Positions 48,698-61,812 of a stretch of 64,000 nt of DNA are shown here, piece by piece. Numbering within the stretch: the first letter of the stretch is position 1; each line of letters begins with the position of its first letter. The notes under the pieces were generated by a model that saw only the letters and a program-made list of their open reading frames with translations, ran no database searches and was not told the DNA's origin. Location of the stretch: NCBI GenBank assembly GCA_025642065.1, contig JAODUP010000349.1:25001-89000 (forward strand), written 5' to 3'. Origin of the DNA: Paralvinella palmiformis (lineage: Eukaryota; Annelida; Polychaeta; Terebellida; Alvinellidae). A program made the translations under genes and the position numbers.

Positions 48698-49108
48698 GGC
48701 AATTTGAGCCTGGTACCTGGTATCACATGTTGTAGTGTAGTGCAACTCTCGAGTGACTTAGCATGTCAACCGAGACCTCCTATGGTACCATAGTGCAAGA
48801 TTGGAGTGATTTTACGCGGTATCTGATACCTGCAGTTGTACTATAATCTGATTTTCGAGTGATTCGGTTTGCTATCTTGCACTTCCTGTGGTAATATAGT
48901 GCAACAATCGAGCCACCCGGTATCGGATCTGGTACCTGTTGTTGTTATATAATGCAGTATTCGCGTGATACGACATGTTATCTGGCACCTACTTTGATGG
49001 TGTAGTGCAACCCTTCAGCGATCCGGCATGGTACACGGTAACTAATGTCGTAGTTTATTGCAATACTTGAGCCGTCGGCACTGGTACGTGGTATCTCTTT
49101 CGTGTTTC
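48698..49108. repeat. Old satellite with exact 53-bp period
   Basis: The anchor tgcaa or its variants recurs at 48741, 48794, 48847, 48900, 48953, 49006 and 49059, every step 53. Units share tagtgcaac, tcgagtga and ggtacct but are otherwise strongly diverged, with no net indel. Confidence 0.85.
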
Positions 49109-49560
49109 AGTACCCTACCGTCTCAACTGTAAGCTTTATTCACGGTTCAGAAAGTTTCCTAAGCAACTAAAACAAACAACTCCTACTGGTATCCCCTATG
49201 TGCTATCCAATCTTTAAAAAAATCCCTTTTAAAGTTTTTTTTTTTTAAATTATAAAGTTGATAAGTTTTGCTCACTATCCACACTATGAACAAGACAATC
49301 AGCGAAGGTAAGTCACGACAGTTGAAGGTGAAACATCTTAACCAGGATAATCATTAAAAACTAGATCTAGATGTCTAAAGCCAACCACAAAAATAGTTTG
49401 GCAATTGAAATGTATCAAGGTTATATTGGGGAGGGGGAGGGGGCTTCCCTTCGCTGATTGTCTTGTTCATATAATGGACAATGGAGTGTTTTGTACTTCG
49501 TGATAAAGGAATGATTAGGTTTATAATGGGGTTTATTATATGATGTTTTAATGGGCCCTG

Positions 49561-49616
49561 ATAATAATAATCGTAATAATAATAATAATAATAATAATAA
49601 AAATAATAATAATAAA
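49561..49616. repeat. (AAT)n microsatellite
   Basis: aataat with a few interruptions. Confidence 0.9.
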
Positions 49617-49828
49617 TCAGAATCCTGTTATCACTATATATGTTCGTGGTGTATAGTTAACCTAAATGTTTATTATCAGTTGTTGCTGTATGTGTACGAA
49701 TTTGATGATAATAATTAAAACAAATGTCTAAACCGAAAAGAAACAACCTGTTTATTTTTCAATAATGTATCAGGGAACCGGTGAAGATCACTTATTGGTA
49801 CTGTTAGTCTGTTGGTTATTGACTGGAT

Positions 49829-49849
49829 CATATATATATATATATATAT

Positions 49850-49895
<46 letters not shown>
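49829..49895. repeat. (AT)n(GA)n microsatellite
   Basis: About 22 bp AT then about 40 bp GA. Confidence 0.95.
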
Positions 49896-49897
<2 letters not shown>

Positions 49898-49904
49898 AAA
49901 AGTA

Positions 49905-50410
49905 GATTATAGTAAAATCTGTCTTAAGAGACCACCCTTCGAGCCACCTCAGGTAGAATTTAGAGACACGACAGCCGGTCTTTTAGGGCAGGCTCTCACA
50001 TTGCATTCAATAGTCAATGACAAGACAAACAATAATAATACACTACTGTCGTTGTTTTATTTGGGGCTACATATCACTGAAAATCTGCACCACATTGCTT
50101 TATCAGCCAGCAACTGCTGGTACGTCAACATACAGGCCTCCCTGGTCATAGCTCGCAGGCTCATGATGCATAGCAACGCTCTGGTATCTGTTATCACTGG
50201 ATCAGGTGTTGGGTCTATCTCATGATCATCTTCAACTGAACTATCTCCAGTTGCAACTTCCCCGCTGGCTGTGAATTCGTCGAAGAGCTGCTCTTCTCAA
50301 AGTCATAGACAAGTTCTTCAATTGCTGGCCCGTTACTGTCTCTAGGTAGAGACTGTCTTCAGCTGGGATTGGAGCGGTGATATTCAGTACTTCGGCGTTT
50401 TCTGCGGGGG
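49905..50410 (-). pseudogene. Tigger/pogo-type transposase C-terminus remnant
   Basis: Minus-strand frame reads DEFTASGEVATGDSSVEDD, HEIDPTPDPVITDTRALL and AMTREACMLTYQQLLADKA, an acidic then helical tail like that of Tigger/jerky transposases. Plus strand begins tagtaaaatctgtcttaaga, close to a Tigger terminal repeat. The DDE core is missing. Confidence 0.45.
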
Positions 50411-50485
50411 GGGGGGGACATAGTATTCACTTGGAGCATTCATTGCCTATGAATAAAACCAAATTGCATTTTTTGGGCGATTCAC

Positions 50486-50778
50486 AGTGAGCTCCGGTGG
50501 CCTAGCGGTTAAGCACCCGGCACTTTTCCAGGAATTAATTTCTCGGCTCACTACATCGTGGGTGGCTGACCACGTTAAATGGCGCTGCCGTCTCCACTGA
50601 ATTATTTAAAATAAAGGGGGACGTTAAAAACCCCTGAGGACGTAAAACACTCTGGCAGTGACCACCCTCAGGGTATTTCGGCTCCATCTTTCCGTACTGC
50701 TCCCCTGTGAGTGGTGGGGGAGGAGGTTTCTCAACCACTCGAACATAGAGGCTGTGCTGATTAAGCGATAGCCTGGGG
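50486..50778 (+). mobile_element. SINE family S2, copy 3 (interrupted)
   Basis: gagctccggtggcctagcgg head; the B-box part is deleted (cggcactt joins ttccagg). Its 3' end is split by an S1 SINE and resumes at 50987 (attctcc). Confidence 0.8.
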
Positions 50779-50971
50779 TGATGATGATGACGATTTATGT
50801 TTTACGGCCACTTTTGTGCACAATGTAGGCTAAATGGGCCGAGCGACTTTCCAAAGATAATGACATGAAGTGAAAGACGAAACAACATTCAGATATGCCC
50901 ACGCCGGGATTCGAACACGGGTGGTAGTGATCTGTGGTCCAGCACGCTACCGCTAGACCACGGAGGCGCTC
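50779..50971 (-). mobile_element. SINE family S1, copy 9, nested in S2
   Basis: Full-length. Duplicated target agcgatagcctgggg (50764-50778) and agcgacagcctgggg (50972-50986) shows it jumped into the S2 element. Confidence 0.88.
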
Positions 50972-51000
50972 AGCGACAGCCTGGGGATTCTCCCCGAACG

Positions 51001-51715
51001 ACAAAACCTAAAACCTTTGGCGATTTATTTGGCGTTGAATTTCTTCGTGTAATGTTTGAAAATCTCGCTGCTCATCCAGGTATTGCGGCTGCATTTCCAT
51101 GTAATTAGCAGACGATTAATATTACTGTTCTTAAAGGCCTTGGCGATGAGTTTGTATGGATCCGGCAATATTAGATTGAAAATTGAGGTTTCCTTTAATG
51201 AATTTCCTCCATCATCTTCAAACAGATTTAGGGCGACTGGACCCGTCTTACGCCACTTCGGGACATTATAAATGTGTGGTGAATATTTTGTTGGCGACAT
51301 CTATCACAACAAGATGCAACATGATATTCAGGTTTGGCGAAGAAGCTGATTCTGATACCGGATACCCGGCAAACATCAACACAACACGCCCACCTCCCAT
51401 AACAAGTACCACAGCATCTGGCCCATTGAGAGCAGTTTCTATTGGTCGTCGAAGACAGGCGGTCTCCTAATACACGTGGTCGTAGGTGCATGGTTTACTG
51501 TACTGACGATGTTATATCGTGTCATAGCATTACAACGATTCTTCGGTTATTTTCGTCCTAATTTTAAATAAATAACTGATTATAAAAACCTTAGACTGAT
51601 CTTTTCATATGCTAATTAGGTTGCAGTATGTCGCGACAATTTGGAGACATAAGCATCCTAATAAATGTTCTGTTTTTCGCAATTTCCGCTCGGCTGAGTT
51701 TTGTACTGACTCGTG
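51001..51715. other. Intergenic, unassigned open frames
   Basis: Overlapping open frames of 70-95 codons on both strands at 51025-51491, no domain recognised. The minus frame with CCGTCYGRWACCVDVC is Cys-rich, but I can assign nothing. Confidence 0.3.
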
Positions 51716-51717
51716 TT

Positions 51718-51805
51718 TGTGTGTGTGTGTGTGTGTTTCTGTGTTATGTGCGTGCGTGCCTGCGTGTGTGCGTACGTGCGTGTGTGTGTGTTTGTGTGTA
51801 TGATG
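51718..51805. repeat. GT-rich tract
   Basis: gt with gtgc and gtac interruptions. Confidence 0.88.
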
Positions 51806-52065
51806 TTTTTCCACTCATACTGATATTACATTCCATTTACCAAATAACAAATTTAAATATTTGTCTTTATTACCATAGAACAAATACAACAATGTTAGCT
51901 TATTACAGATAGCTGAGGGGCTTAATGCTATGATAATTATCTGTTCAGACTTCAAAGGGTATTAACAGGTGAGCCATTCAACCATTTAATTTAGCTATAA
52001 TATGAAAGGATTCTATTCATGATTGGTGATTTTCTGTCCCAGTGCCATTTTCAGTGCTGCAAACG

Positions 52066-52115
52066 AGAGATAGATAGATAGATAGAGATAGATAGATAGA
52101 TAGATAGATAGACAA
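52066..52115. repeat. (GATA)n microsatellite
   Basis: gatagata units, one interruption. Confidence 0.92.
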
Positions 52116-52149
52116 ACATGTAGATTGTTTTGCTCTTTTGTTACATTTT

Positions 52150-52320
52150 CCCGTAGCATTAGGACAGATCTGGTCCTTTTGCTATCAGTGTGGTCCTTTT
52201 GTTACCCGTACTTTTTTTTGGCTACCATTACTGGTACTTTTGTTACCCTTTGTGGTCCTATTGCTACCACTGGTCCTAAAACTACCCTTTCAGTCCACTG
52301 TCTATCTATTAGTTTCTAAA
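52150..52320. repeat. Degenerate tggtccttttgttacc repeat
   Basis: Seven or so imperfect units of 18-24 bp, spacing irregular. Confidence 0.6.
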
Positions 52321-52379
52321 GCTACTCATAAGCCTAACTTTAGTCCCAATGCTACATTATTTCTGGTAGATAGTTAGAC

Positions 52380-53500
52380 AGATAGCTTCGTTTGTTAACA
52401 AGTACCCGGTATGTGAATTATTCTGCTTGAAATAAATTTTTGGTGACACAATTTAACGTTCAGAGGTACGTCCCCCTGTGCCCATCAATATTGATGCCAG
52501 CTAATAGTGTCAATAAACGATTGTCATTGTGAGTACTATCATTTGACGACAGTATGAAGCAATATTATTATCTGAAAGGTCGATAAATAATTCTTTTGTG
52601 TCTGAAATATGCTTATAAATATGATGCCATCTCTGATTAAATACTTGCATTGCTAAATTTAAGAAAGTTTACCTGCAATGTATATTTACAAAAAGACTGG
52701 CCTGAACAAGGCGGAAACGTTCTCACGTCACAGTTAATTCCCATCAACGACAATAGATTTACACCACCCACGGGGTTTCTAACTTGCATTCTTAGATAAA
52801 TTGAGTAGAAACCACACCCGTTGAAATAGAGGAGTGACAGCCCCTGCCTATAATGCACGACGATCTGTATCAACGAGCTGAAAATACGAATTCAATATCC
52901 GGAAGACGAAACAACATTAAGTATGCTATTTTTTATATTGAAGTAATTATAGCATTTAGAGTAAAATAACTACAGAAAAATCAATAATTCAAGTGTTGTC
53001 TACATTCATTCATAAAATAAAAATTAACCTAAAATTAACATATATATGATTTACCAGTATAATACTTGTTACAATGGTATGATATTTAAATATGTGATAG
53101 TCGGTGTCAATATGGCACCGAGTCATCTGTTGAAAAATACAGGCTAAACACTAGACGTGCTCAAAGTTATTTATTAACAAAAAATGCATAATATAACAAA
53201 AGGACCCACTTATAGTCAACATAGGATAAGATCATAATTGTTTTCCTAGGTTATTACAGGGCGCAATTCTTAAACATAATGTTCATATTACATTATTCGA
53301 ATAGTTCAGATCAAAATAAGATTGTGTCAAATGTGAGTATTGTGCTAATTACTCTGCTTTGAATTGCCTGTTGTAGTTCAGGTTAATAGATGCATTTGAA
53401 TATAACATTTTCTACAAACTAATTGCGTACAGTCGATGAAAATAATATAATTCTTCTTAAAATTTCATTAATATACTGAGGTAGTATTAGCACTCAGAAA
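52380..53500. other. Intergenic, nothing recognised
   Basis: AT-rich, no domain or repeat family seen. Confidence 0.35.
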
Positions 53501-53503
53501 ACA

Positions 53504-53506
<3 letters not shown>

Positions 53507-53570
<64 letters not shown>
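53507..53570. repeat. (AT)n(GA)n microsatellite
   Basis: Same arrangement as at 49829. Confidence 0.95.
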
Positions 53571-53572
<2 letters not shown>

Positions 53573-54145
53573 TAGAGTTACCACCAGTCACGATTACTAT
53601 CACCACCATAACAAAATATTCACAAAAACATATTTATTATCTGGAAAACAGTACTCAGCTCACTGACATTGCCATATATAGTTAAATAATTTCCGTGAAT
53701 TACCCATCTTTTTCCACCCCCCACATCCAGCATCACAATAAATTACCCCACATACCAGTCCCATCTTTATGCATCAGTACCCTGTAAGTAAGCGGAGTGG
53801 GGGCGGGAGAATATCGGAATATCGCATAAGTAGCATATCCAATATACACAAGTATATATACAGACACTCTACAGTTATGTCTGCTCAGGAACGTTTTCTA
53901 TCAACGTGAGCTATGATTTAAGATGTGTGAACATACGCCACTGTGTGTGGGGGGGGGGTATCTCCACCAACACGATACGGGTTCATGTGGCTCGGTAGTC
54001 ATAGTAGTTAACTGAAAAATTGGAGCTTCTCGCTTTGAATTTACTACCTACCTTTTACGTACTCAGTGGTTGACTCAGCCATAGATGAGTATCTAGATGG
54101 GTTGTCCTCTACCCAAAAGGCCCTAGAATTATCAACAGTAGCCCA

Positions 54146-54146
<1 letters not shown>

Positions 54147-54196
<50 letters not shown>
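54147..54196. repeat. (AT)n microsatellite
   Basis: About 50 bp of AT. Confidence 0.95.
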
Positions 54197-54199
<3 letters not shown>

Positions 54200-54214
54200 G
54201 TTATTTATTTTCAT

Positions 54215-54510
54215 TCAAGAAAGAAATGCAATTTGTGGATGTAGTGGCAACAAAGAAGAGCAGTTCGTAGATCTATGACATGGAAGAAAGAATGACATTA
54301 TGTGGGTCTACATAGAAGGAAGAAGGGCAATTTAGTTATCTACATTAAAGGCAGATGAACAATTTGTAGATCTACATGGAAAACAGGTCGTCAAATAACA
54401 ACTTTACACGGAAGGAAGGAGGATAATTTGTGGTTCTACATTGAAGTAAGAAAGGCAATTTGCGGATCTACGTTGCAGGGCAATTTCTGGATCAACCTAG
54501 AAGTAAAGAT
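54215..54510. repeat. Degenerate tandem repeat of about 40 bp
   Basis: Units built on ggcaatttgtggatctacat followed by gaaggaagaa; six or seven imperfect copies. Confidence 0.65.
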
Positions 54511-54779
54511 CTATATTTCTGGATATACATTTAATGTTACCAATGCCTTTCCTACCCAAGTCTGGAAGTAACCCTCCATTTCTAAATACATGACAAAAAC
54601 GTCTTGGTATAACAAAAATAGATCTGCTTCAGTAAAAGGAAAACACTACCGACATCTTTATATATCCATTCATCTGGTTATCTCTTTGTCTGTCTGTCCA
54701 TCAATCCTTAGTCATGAATGCGCTATGACAACAAACGCTCGTCCAACTGGAACTATCATAATGTTAAAATTGTAAACTA

Positions 54780-57010
54780 GTCTCAACTAATTATAAACGT
54801 TATGATAATTAATAACGCTGTAATAAAGAAACATTTCAAGTCTATTTCAGTACCCATTTATGTATGCTTCCACTTCTTATCAATGACATAGAAATTAGAA
54901 CAGGCTCAAAATATGGTAGATATTAAATGAAGGAAGCTTTATTGATGCTTTATCATTACTGATATCTGCCCAGTTATATACACCTAATTGATTATAATCT
55001 ATAGACCAATCTAGGGAGACGGACGCCATCTGGTGAGAGCCAGATGAAATACCGTTATAGGACAGAATATCACTAGCACTCTGCCAAACTCTCCGGTTTT
55101 GGGACAACCTGTCTCGTAAGAAGGCGGTTATGTTAGGAAAGGGGTTTCCAGTCTAAAAATAGCCACCAATCAAATGACAGACACCGTTAACTGTCATATC
55201 CATTCACCACCAGTCGGGTGTTGTGTAGTTAAAGAGCAAACTGATGTCATAATCTAGTAAAATGGGCAGTTCACTGATGAATGGTACTCGGATCATGCAT
55301 AATATTGTTCTAATAATATGTTTTGTAGGTTGTTTACAGCAAATACGTAACTAGCCGGTATTCAATTTTATATCCGAGATAAGTGGTGCCAACGTAAATC
55401 AGTTAAGTTATAAACAATGTAAACGTATTGCCGCCTCGGAAAGTGAACTTCAAACCAATATGTTTACAAAATGACAACGGTAGAAGTCGAAATGCATCTA
55501 TGATATAATGAATAAAACTTCATTTGTAAAATCACGTACCGTTTTATTATGCCATATGGAAGCTACAATAACCTATTTAACAAACGTTCTCATCGCCGTA
55601 TTCTGAAGTCAGCGGATCATCTTAGATTTACAGCTTTCTGATGATAAAATAATATTTTCTACAGTTCAACCGGCCACATTCTACATTGTCCATAATCTTT
55701 GTAAAACATCTCTCACCAAGCGGCGAGCACTCGCCCTGTGGCTTCTACATATTTGTTTAACTATCCATTTCCCGATTTCAACTTATGTTTGATCCTGAAG
55801 GCCAGTCTATTTGGTGTTTTATATTAAGACTGGAACACGGCATCGAAGCATCGATGAATGGTAATTCATCACAATGATCCTCTCCGAATCGATTCAGTTT
55901 CGTGGAATGCGTTCCATAGGATTCCAAGTTTTACTTTTTATTATTATCAATTTTAAACACAGATAGACCTTGCGACTTCACTACGTCATTACTAACCTGA
56001 ACAGTCGCATCCTAGGACAGGCATCGGCGTTATCTGCAATAACAAACGAGATCGTACGAGGTCAGTAAATTGAAGGTCAGCGACTCATCAATGAATAAAT
56101 GTTCTGTTGTTGTTGTTATCTCAACGAGGGTAGTCAGCTCGGAATTAAAGTCGCCAACATCCGTTAATCATTGATTACCTGGCATCATTTGAACCATATT
56201 CGTCTAAAGAGCATACAACGTCCCTGCAAGAAGCAAACATCCAAATTGTACACAGATGGTTAAAGGGAGGATAATTACCAAATTATGCACCTATTCCACA
56301 ATCTAGAACTGCGAGCGGCGAAAACTGATTAAACGTTCTTCTCTGTGACATATCTATTATCATATCTAACTAAAACCGCCCTAAATGAGTTCACTAACTG
56401 TAAATGAGTCTCCACCTACATTCGCTTAACAATCGCCACCTCAACTAATTTACATCACTAGAAGTAAGTTTAACATCGAAGCAAATTATTTCTTCTGTTA
56501 ATGTTCGATATGTTAACATCAGTCGAAGGCTTTGTCGGGATACAAGTGAACGCGAAGATTTTGCTTGTCTAAATGGTTGTTATCGGCAATTAGCGAACAT
56601 AGACACTATAAGTATACTATCGACGCTATAACCAAACAGCGCTAAGTGTATCAAAGTAATAAGCCCCTCTCCCCCAGCACCATATCTAATATTCACTTAT
56701 ATGCGTAACTATTATCTCATATTTAATTTCTATTTAATACATATAATCGAAATGTCTTTTGACAGAAAATTATCCGTTTTTATTGAGATATTAAAATTGA
56801 AATAAGAATGAAATAAGCTAAATAAACTAGCAAATATATCGCAGTAATTATGTAATTACGTGTATGTATAATTAATTTGTTTATCCTTGTTAAAATATTT
56901 AGTTACAATTAGGTAACTATGACAGAACCTGACACCACGACTACTAAGAGAAAAAAACTATTTAAATTACCATAAAAAATGCCTTCCAAATGTATCACCC
57001 CAATTTCGTT
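54780..57010. other. Intergenic, nothing recognised
   Basis: No open frame with a domain, no SINE, no satellite. Confidence 0.35.
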
Positions 57011-57014
57011 TTAG

Positions 57015-57095
57015 ACAGTAAAACCTGCCTTAAAGGAATGTATGTGGCCTAGGATTGTCACTTAAGACGGGTATCACGGATAACTATATGGATAA
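57015..57095. mobile_element. Tigger-like terminal repeat pair
   Basis: cagtaaaacctgccttaaag faces cttaagacgggt about 45 bp later; similar to the terminus at 49908. Probably a MITE fragment or solo end. Confidence 0.4.
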
Positions 57096-57332
57096 ATTCT
57101 TTGGTTTCAGTAGAATGTTGTTTTATTCCAAGATTGCATTCTCGCTCTTTTCTCTACCTTTTCTTTCTAACCTCAACCTATATCATCATTATTGTGTCGA
57201 TCAGCTGATGGTGTCACGTGATACATGATTTTTTTACAGAAGTCTGTCATTTTTCGTAACAAGATTTACCACGATCCGTCGGTTGATTAAATTACTCGTT
57301 TAACAACAATATCGGTTCAAGCTGATACAGAG

Positions 57333-57505
57333 TCTATCTGGTAGGGCGTTGGTTCAATGATTACTACTACATCAGTCTAATCTCGATGTGGTATATCTGA
57401 AGAGTGTTTCATCTGTGACTTAGCTTCATTACCTTTGGAGGTCTCTCGGCCCATTTAGCCTGCCATGCGCATAAAAGTGGCCGTAAAACATCACTCAATC
57501 ATCAC
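57333..57505 (+). mobile_element. SINE family S1, copy 10 (aged)
   Basis: Head degraded (tctggtagggcgttggttca), body gaagagtgtttcatctgtga and tttggaggtctctcggccca well kept, 3' end gtaaaacatc. Confidence 0.75.
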
Positions 57506-57509
57506 CAGC

Positions 57510-58014
57510 TGATACAAAACTAGCCAAAACAAGAGTTGGAATGAAGTTCACATCAAACATATCGCAAAATTCGTCCCCACTGGACCCACCATTTTTATCA
57601 CAAATCATTAACATGGCAAGGCATGAAAGAAGTTCAACAGGATCGGCTAATCCCGAACTACCCTCGGATATATTCGATAAAAATACAGAAGTTGATCTTA
57701 TAAAACACAAATATCTCTAGTGAAGCCAGCACTAACTTTAAGCACCATTTACGATTACCAGGAAACTGGTGAAAGGCAGTTTATTCTGATAACATACATC
57801 TCATATAGCACAGTTTCCAAAAAAATACAGCTTAAGTTATACTTAATCTTCACTTAGTTTCTTTTTGCCTGAAGCTATATTTTGACTCGTTTGTACTTGT
57901 CAATCAAGGTTCTAGAGTTTAACCGGTACTTTGATCAGCAATTACATTTTAGTATTCGAACGTTTATAAATAAATACACACACACACACACATCCTTGAT
58001 CCTTGGTTAAACCA

Positions 58015-58062
<48 letters not shown>

Positions 58063-59557
58063 ATTATATTTTTAAAATTATGTCTTATGTGAAATTATAA
58101 GCCAGTTAGATGATAAAAACAAAACTATGAAAGAGGACATCTCAAGTCTCATCTTATGTTACCTTATATCATAAGTCTATATTACTTATTTCGAACATCC
58201 ATCCCGCCACCCAGTTTCTCATTTGTGGATCATTATAATTTCACAATAGAGCAGTGAACTAGAATAGGAAGATTTAATTCCGTTAATTAAATGTTTTAAT
58301 GTGCCATCTGAAGAGAGTGATGTAGGTCGGTAACTATTGAAAATGTATTTGTTTGGCGATTAGAACTAATTCGCGGGTATTATATTTCGCCTTATTAGTA
58401 AGTAAGTCTGTACCTACATCCAGCAAATACTATTACCTTCATAATGTCATGTGTCATTGATTGCTTATCTTAAAATTCCGACGAAACATCATTACTGTCT
58501 AAGCCATTAATATTTCTCACAGTGCATCTGCAACCGCAGACTACATAGCAACGACATCGGTGGACCAACAATGGGAGCATATCAATGCTCTAAACCATGT
58601 AACTATTGTGAATCGTTTGGTTTGATGGTTGCCTATCTGAGAATCGAGTTATTAGATAATCTCCTTACTGCTTTGATCTGATGAAGGCTTCGCAATACCA
58701 AAAATAGAGTTCCCGTGTTTATTTGTTTGTTTGTTTGTTTGTTTGTTTGTTTGTTTTTGCACTAATTATACTTCAAAGACCAATGGTCTTAGGCTAACAG
58801 ATCAGGAGGGGATGAACAAAGACCATACTGATCTGGCTTATAACTGTGTCTGTGCGTATACTGACACCTTTATGTGCATGTTTTATATTCGTTGCCATTA
58901 AATATTTTCCTGCCATTATGTATTGCTTTCAACCTAATATCTGGTCATGTTGGCCACTTTGATGAAGGAAAAAAAAAATTTATTTAGATCAATACGTTGG
59001 TGTTTACATACAGACCATTACGACATGAAAGTACCATGTGTTTAATAAGTGTGGGCCGACTTCGCCACACAGAGAAATTAAAAGGTGTGATAGATCTTTC
59101 TTGTGGAAATTACCAACGATGGTAATTCCGTGCCGCCGAAAACCGCGAATATTAGTATCGCGTGAAAGAGAGTCATCTACGATAACAAGTTGGTCCATAA
59201 TGAATTATTTCGGATTATACATACATAAGTAGCAGCAGTGAGAAATTACTCCACGGGATGTTGAAAAATGAGCCAGTTCATAAAGGTCAAATGAACAAAG
59301 GCTTTATCTGTGACTAAATTTAAAAGTCATTAAAGAAGAAAAAAAAACCCACTAAAACACTTACCTCATCCTCCACTTGATTTAACCACCGTTTCATTCT
59401 TACTCCTGTTATCTAACTAGCGCAAATCACATTCCATTCCTTCACCATTTTACGCTGTCTTTCTCGTACCTTCATTATCTGTCAAAATGGTCGTCAATGG
59501 AATTTTCCAACTAGCGATCTAGCTTCGTTTCAAGGATGTTTCAGCTTTCATTTCGCC
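57510..59557. other. Intergenic, simple repeats only
   Basis: (CA)n at 57977-57993, (AT)n at 58014-58059, (GTTT)n at 58717-58756. Short open frames near 57500-57700 and 59000-59230 lack domains. Confidence 0.4.
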
Positions 59558-59743
59558 CGCGGCGCCTCCGTGGTCCGGTGGGTAGCGCGTTGGACCACAG
59601 ATCACTACCGCCTGAGTGCGACTCTCTGCGTTGGCATATCTGAAGGGTGTTTCATCTTTGACTTCGCTTCATTACGTTTGGAGATCGCTCGGCTCGACCT
59701 AAACCAATTAGCCCACCACGTGCACAAACATCAATCATCATTT
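59558..59743 (+). mobile_element. SINE family S1, copy 11
   Basis: Full-length with a small deletion near the 3' end (no ggccgtaaa). Target-site duplication tttcatttcgc on both sides. A second S1 3' fragment (gtagccgtaaaacagcaa) lies at 59780-59815. Confidence 0.82.
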
Positions 59744-59799
59744 CATTTCGCTCCTTAAATTTTAATCTTATTCGCGCCCCTTTACTCTACCGCGTGCAT

Positions 59800-60550
59800 A
59801 AAGTAGCCGTAAAACAGCAACACTTCACATTTCCGAACGTCAACTCAAGTATTCGGGCAAATTGCTCTCGATTTCTCCACCGACCAACTCGATATCCATA
59901 AAAAAATGTAAAGTTTCGACGAGTACTTCGTAAAACAAAATCTAAACACGAAGTACAATGAGATTTGACGATAACACAAAAACACCGATGTAACATTTAT
60001 TCATTATTTAAGAGCAAAATTAGCATGATAACCATTGATAAACTATCGACTTAATGTAACTGATGATCGACACCAATTGTAATTAATTAATTAGTATTCT
60101 CCATAAATGCCACGCGACAAACAGTAATCAACCAAAGGTACATTGGTAGTATCGACCTGTTCGACGTCGTCGTACAGGTAACTCATTTTCCACCGGGGCT
60201 TAGGGAATCCTAGGTCCGAGGAATTTTGCGCTCATCCCCGGGATGCTGATAGATATACATCCCCTCAATTACAGCGGGTGGTTGAAGCATATAATACTCA
60301 GTCGACTTGTAAGATAAAAGCCTCACGGTCCGAATTAAAAACAGACTCATATCCCTCACACTCACACTTCAGGTGTTTCCCTAGGAAGTCGTACCCCTTC
60401 TCTCACGATCATGTGCCCTAGGTGTGACCAGTGCCGATGCTAAACGAATCACTCACCTCACTCACTTACTCACTCACTTACCAAACTAATCTGGTAATAT
60501 ATTTAAACGCCAGGGACTACACGTCTTTAACATATATGTTTCAAACGACA
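59800..60550. other. Intergenic, nothing recognised
   Basis: No domain or repeat family seen. Confidence 0.35.
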
Positions 60551-60555
60551 TCAAC

Positions 60556-60655
60556 CAGTGAGTAAGTGAGTGAGTGAGTGAGTGAGTGAGCGAGTCAGTC
60601 AGTCAGTCAGTCAGTCAGTCAGTCAGTTAGTCAGTCAGTCAGTCAGTCAGTCAGT
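60556..60655. repeat. (GTGA)n(CAGT)n array
   Basis: gtga units changing to cagt, abutting the 3' end of an S4-type SINE. Confidence 0.92.
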
Positions 60656-60820
60656 GTTTTATTTGACCATAGCGCTGATCACATCTGATACAGATATGAC
60701 ACGTGTTATTTCCTAAGGTTCCAGTTGAATGACGTAACATGTAACATGAACCAGACTACTCCGGGATTCGGCTCCACAGCCTGGATATCCTTAGACCGAC
60801 TGCGCCATCGTCTCAGCTAC
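60656..60820 (-). mobile_element. SINE family S4 copy
   Basis: Minus strand: gacgatggcgcagtcggtct (A box), tggagccgaatcccgg (B box), 3' end gatgtgatcagcgctatggt and aaataaaacac, then (tgac)n. Confidence 0.65.
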
Positions 60821-61139
60821 TACAACACCTTACATCCTTATACATGTTTCTGAGATACCTTTCTAGACGACCAAAATATATGTTTTCATACCATAATTTG
60901 CCAAGAGCTGAAAATCGATAATCTATACGTCAAACGTATTACCGATTATCCTACCCTGTGATAAATCCATTTATAACACCGATCTCTTTCAGTCAGTTAA
61001 GAATGATGCAGCAGGCGCAGTGACAAATATTCAAAAATATGACCAATGAACCGCAAATATTCAAAAACTTCAGTCGATCCAATTAATAGAACATTTTACT
61101 GATAAGTGTTAGTCGTGTGATTTGTTGTCTGTCAGAGTG

Positions 61140-61272
61140 AGTCAGTGTTTAGGCTCGGTGCTGGTCTCACCTCGGAAATATAAGTCAAAAGACGATTGTG
61201 TATTTAACATAGGATCCGACACAGGAGGTCAGCAGGTCTGAAGCATAGTTCGTTACTGATTGTGCTATCTGG
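61140..61272 (-). mobile_element. SINE family S4, diverged copy
   Basis: Plus strand cagtgtttaggctcggtgct followed by ggtctcacctcgga parallels the 3' end of the copies at 47605 and 60656. Head unclear. Confidence 0.4.
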
Positions 61273-61386
61273 AAAATCTGTTTTAGAACATTCATCTCTT
61301 CAACGTCGATTTCCAGATAAAAATATCATCCAACTTTCAATACTTTGTTTTGTGGTTCCTGCTATGAAGGTCGCTTTATTAAATTT

Positions 61387-61388
61387 AC

Positions 61389-61434
<46 letters not shown>

Positions 61435-61452
61435 CAACAACAACAACAACAA
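61387..61452. repeat. (AAT)n(AAC)n microsatellite
   Basis: Encodes a poly-Asn run in a false frame. Confidence 0.95.
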
Positions 61453-61769
61453 TTGTTAATATATCTTAATTCATTCGTAAAAGCTTATCTTTAACTTCTT
61501 TTTGTCTGAGTAGTTTCTTTAAGTACCTAAAATAGTGAACTGAAGTGGGCGAGATAAATTTAGCGGGTAAACAATTGCTTTTGTTTTTGAAAAATAAACA
61601 ACTCGATGGAGACAAAATGGCGAATGATATTTGTAGGGGGAGAATGGGTGAGATAATAATAATAGTAATAATAATAATAATAGAGGGAATTTTCATCATG
61701 TGATTAGTCTTATTCATTCACAGAAGCAAGAACTTTTTACAATAGTGTCCAGGTGTACGAAATTTACGT

Positions 61770-61775
61770 ACATGT

Positions 61776-61812
<37 letters not shown>
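61770..61812. repeat. (CT)n(GT)n microsatellite
   Basis: About 30 bp CT then about 12 bp GT. Confidence 0.92.
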
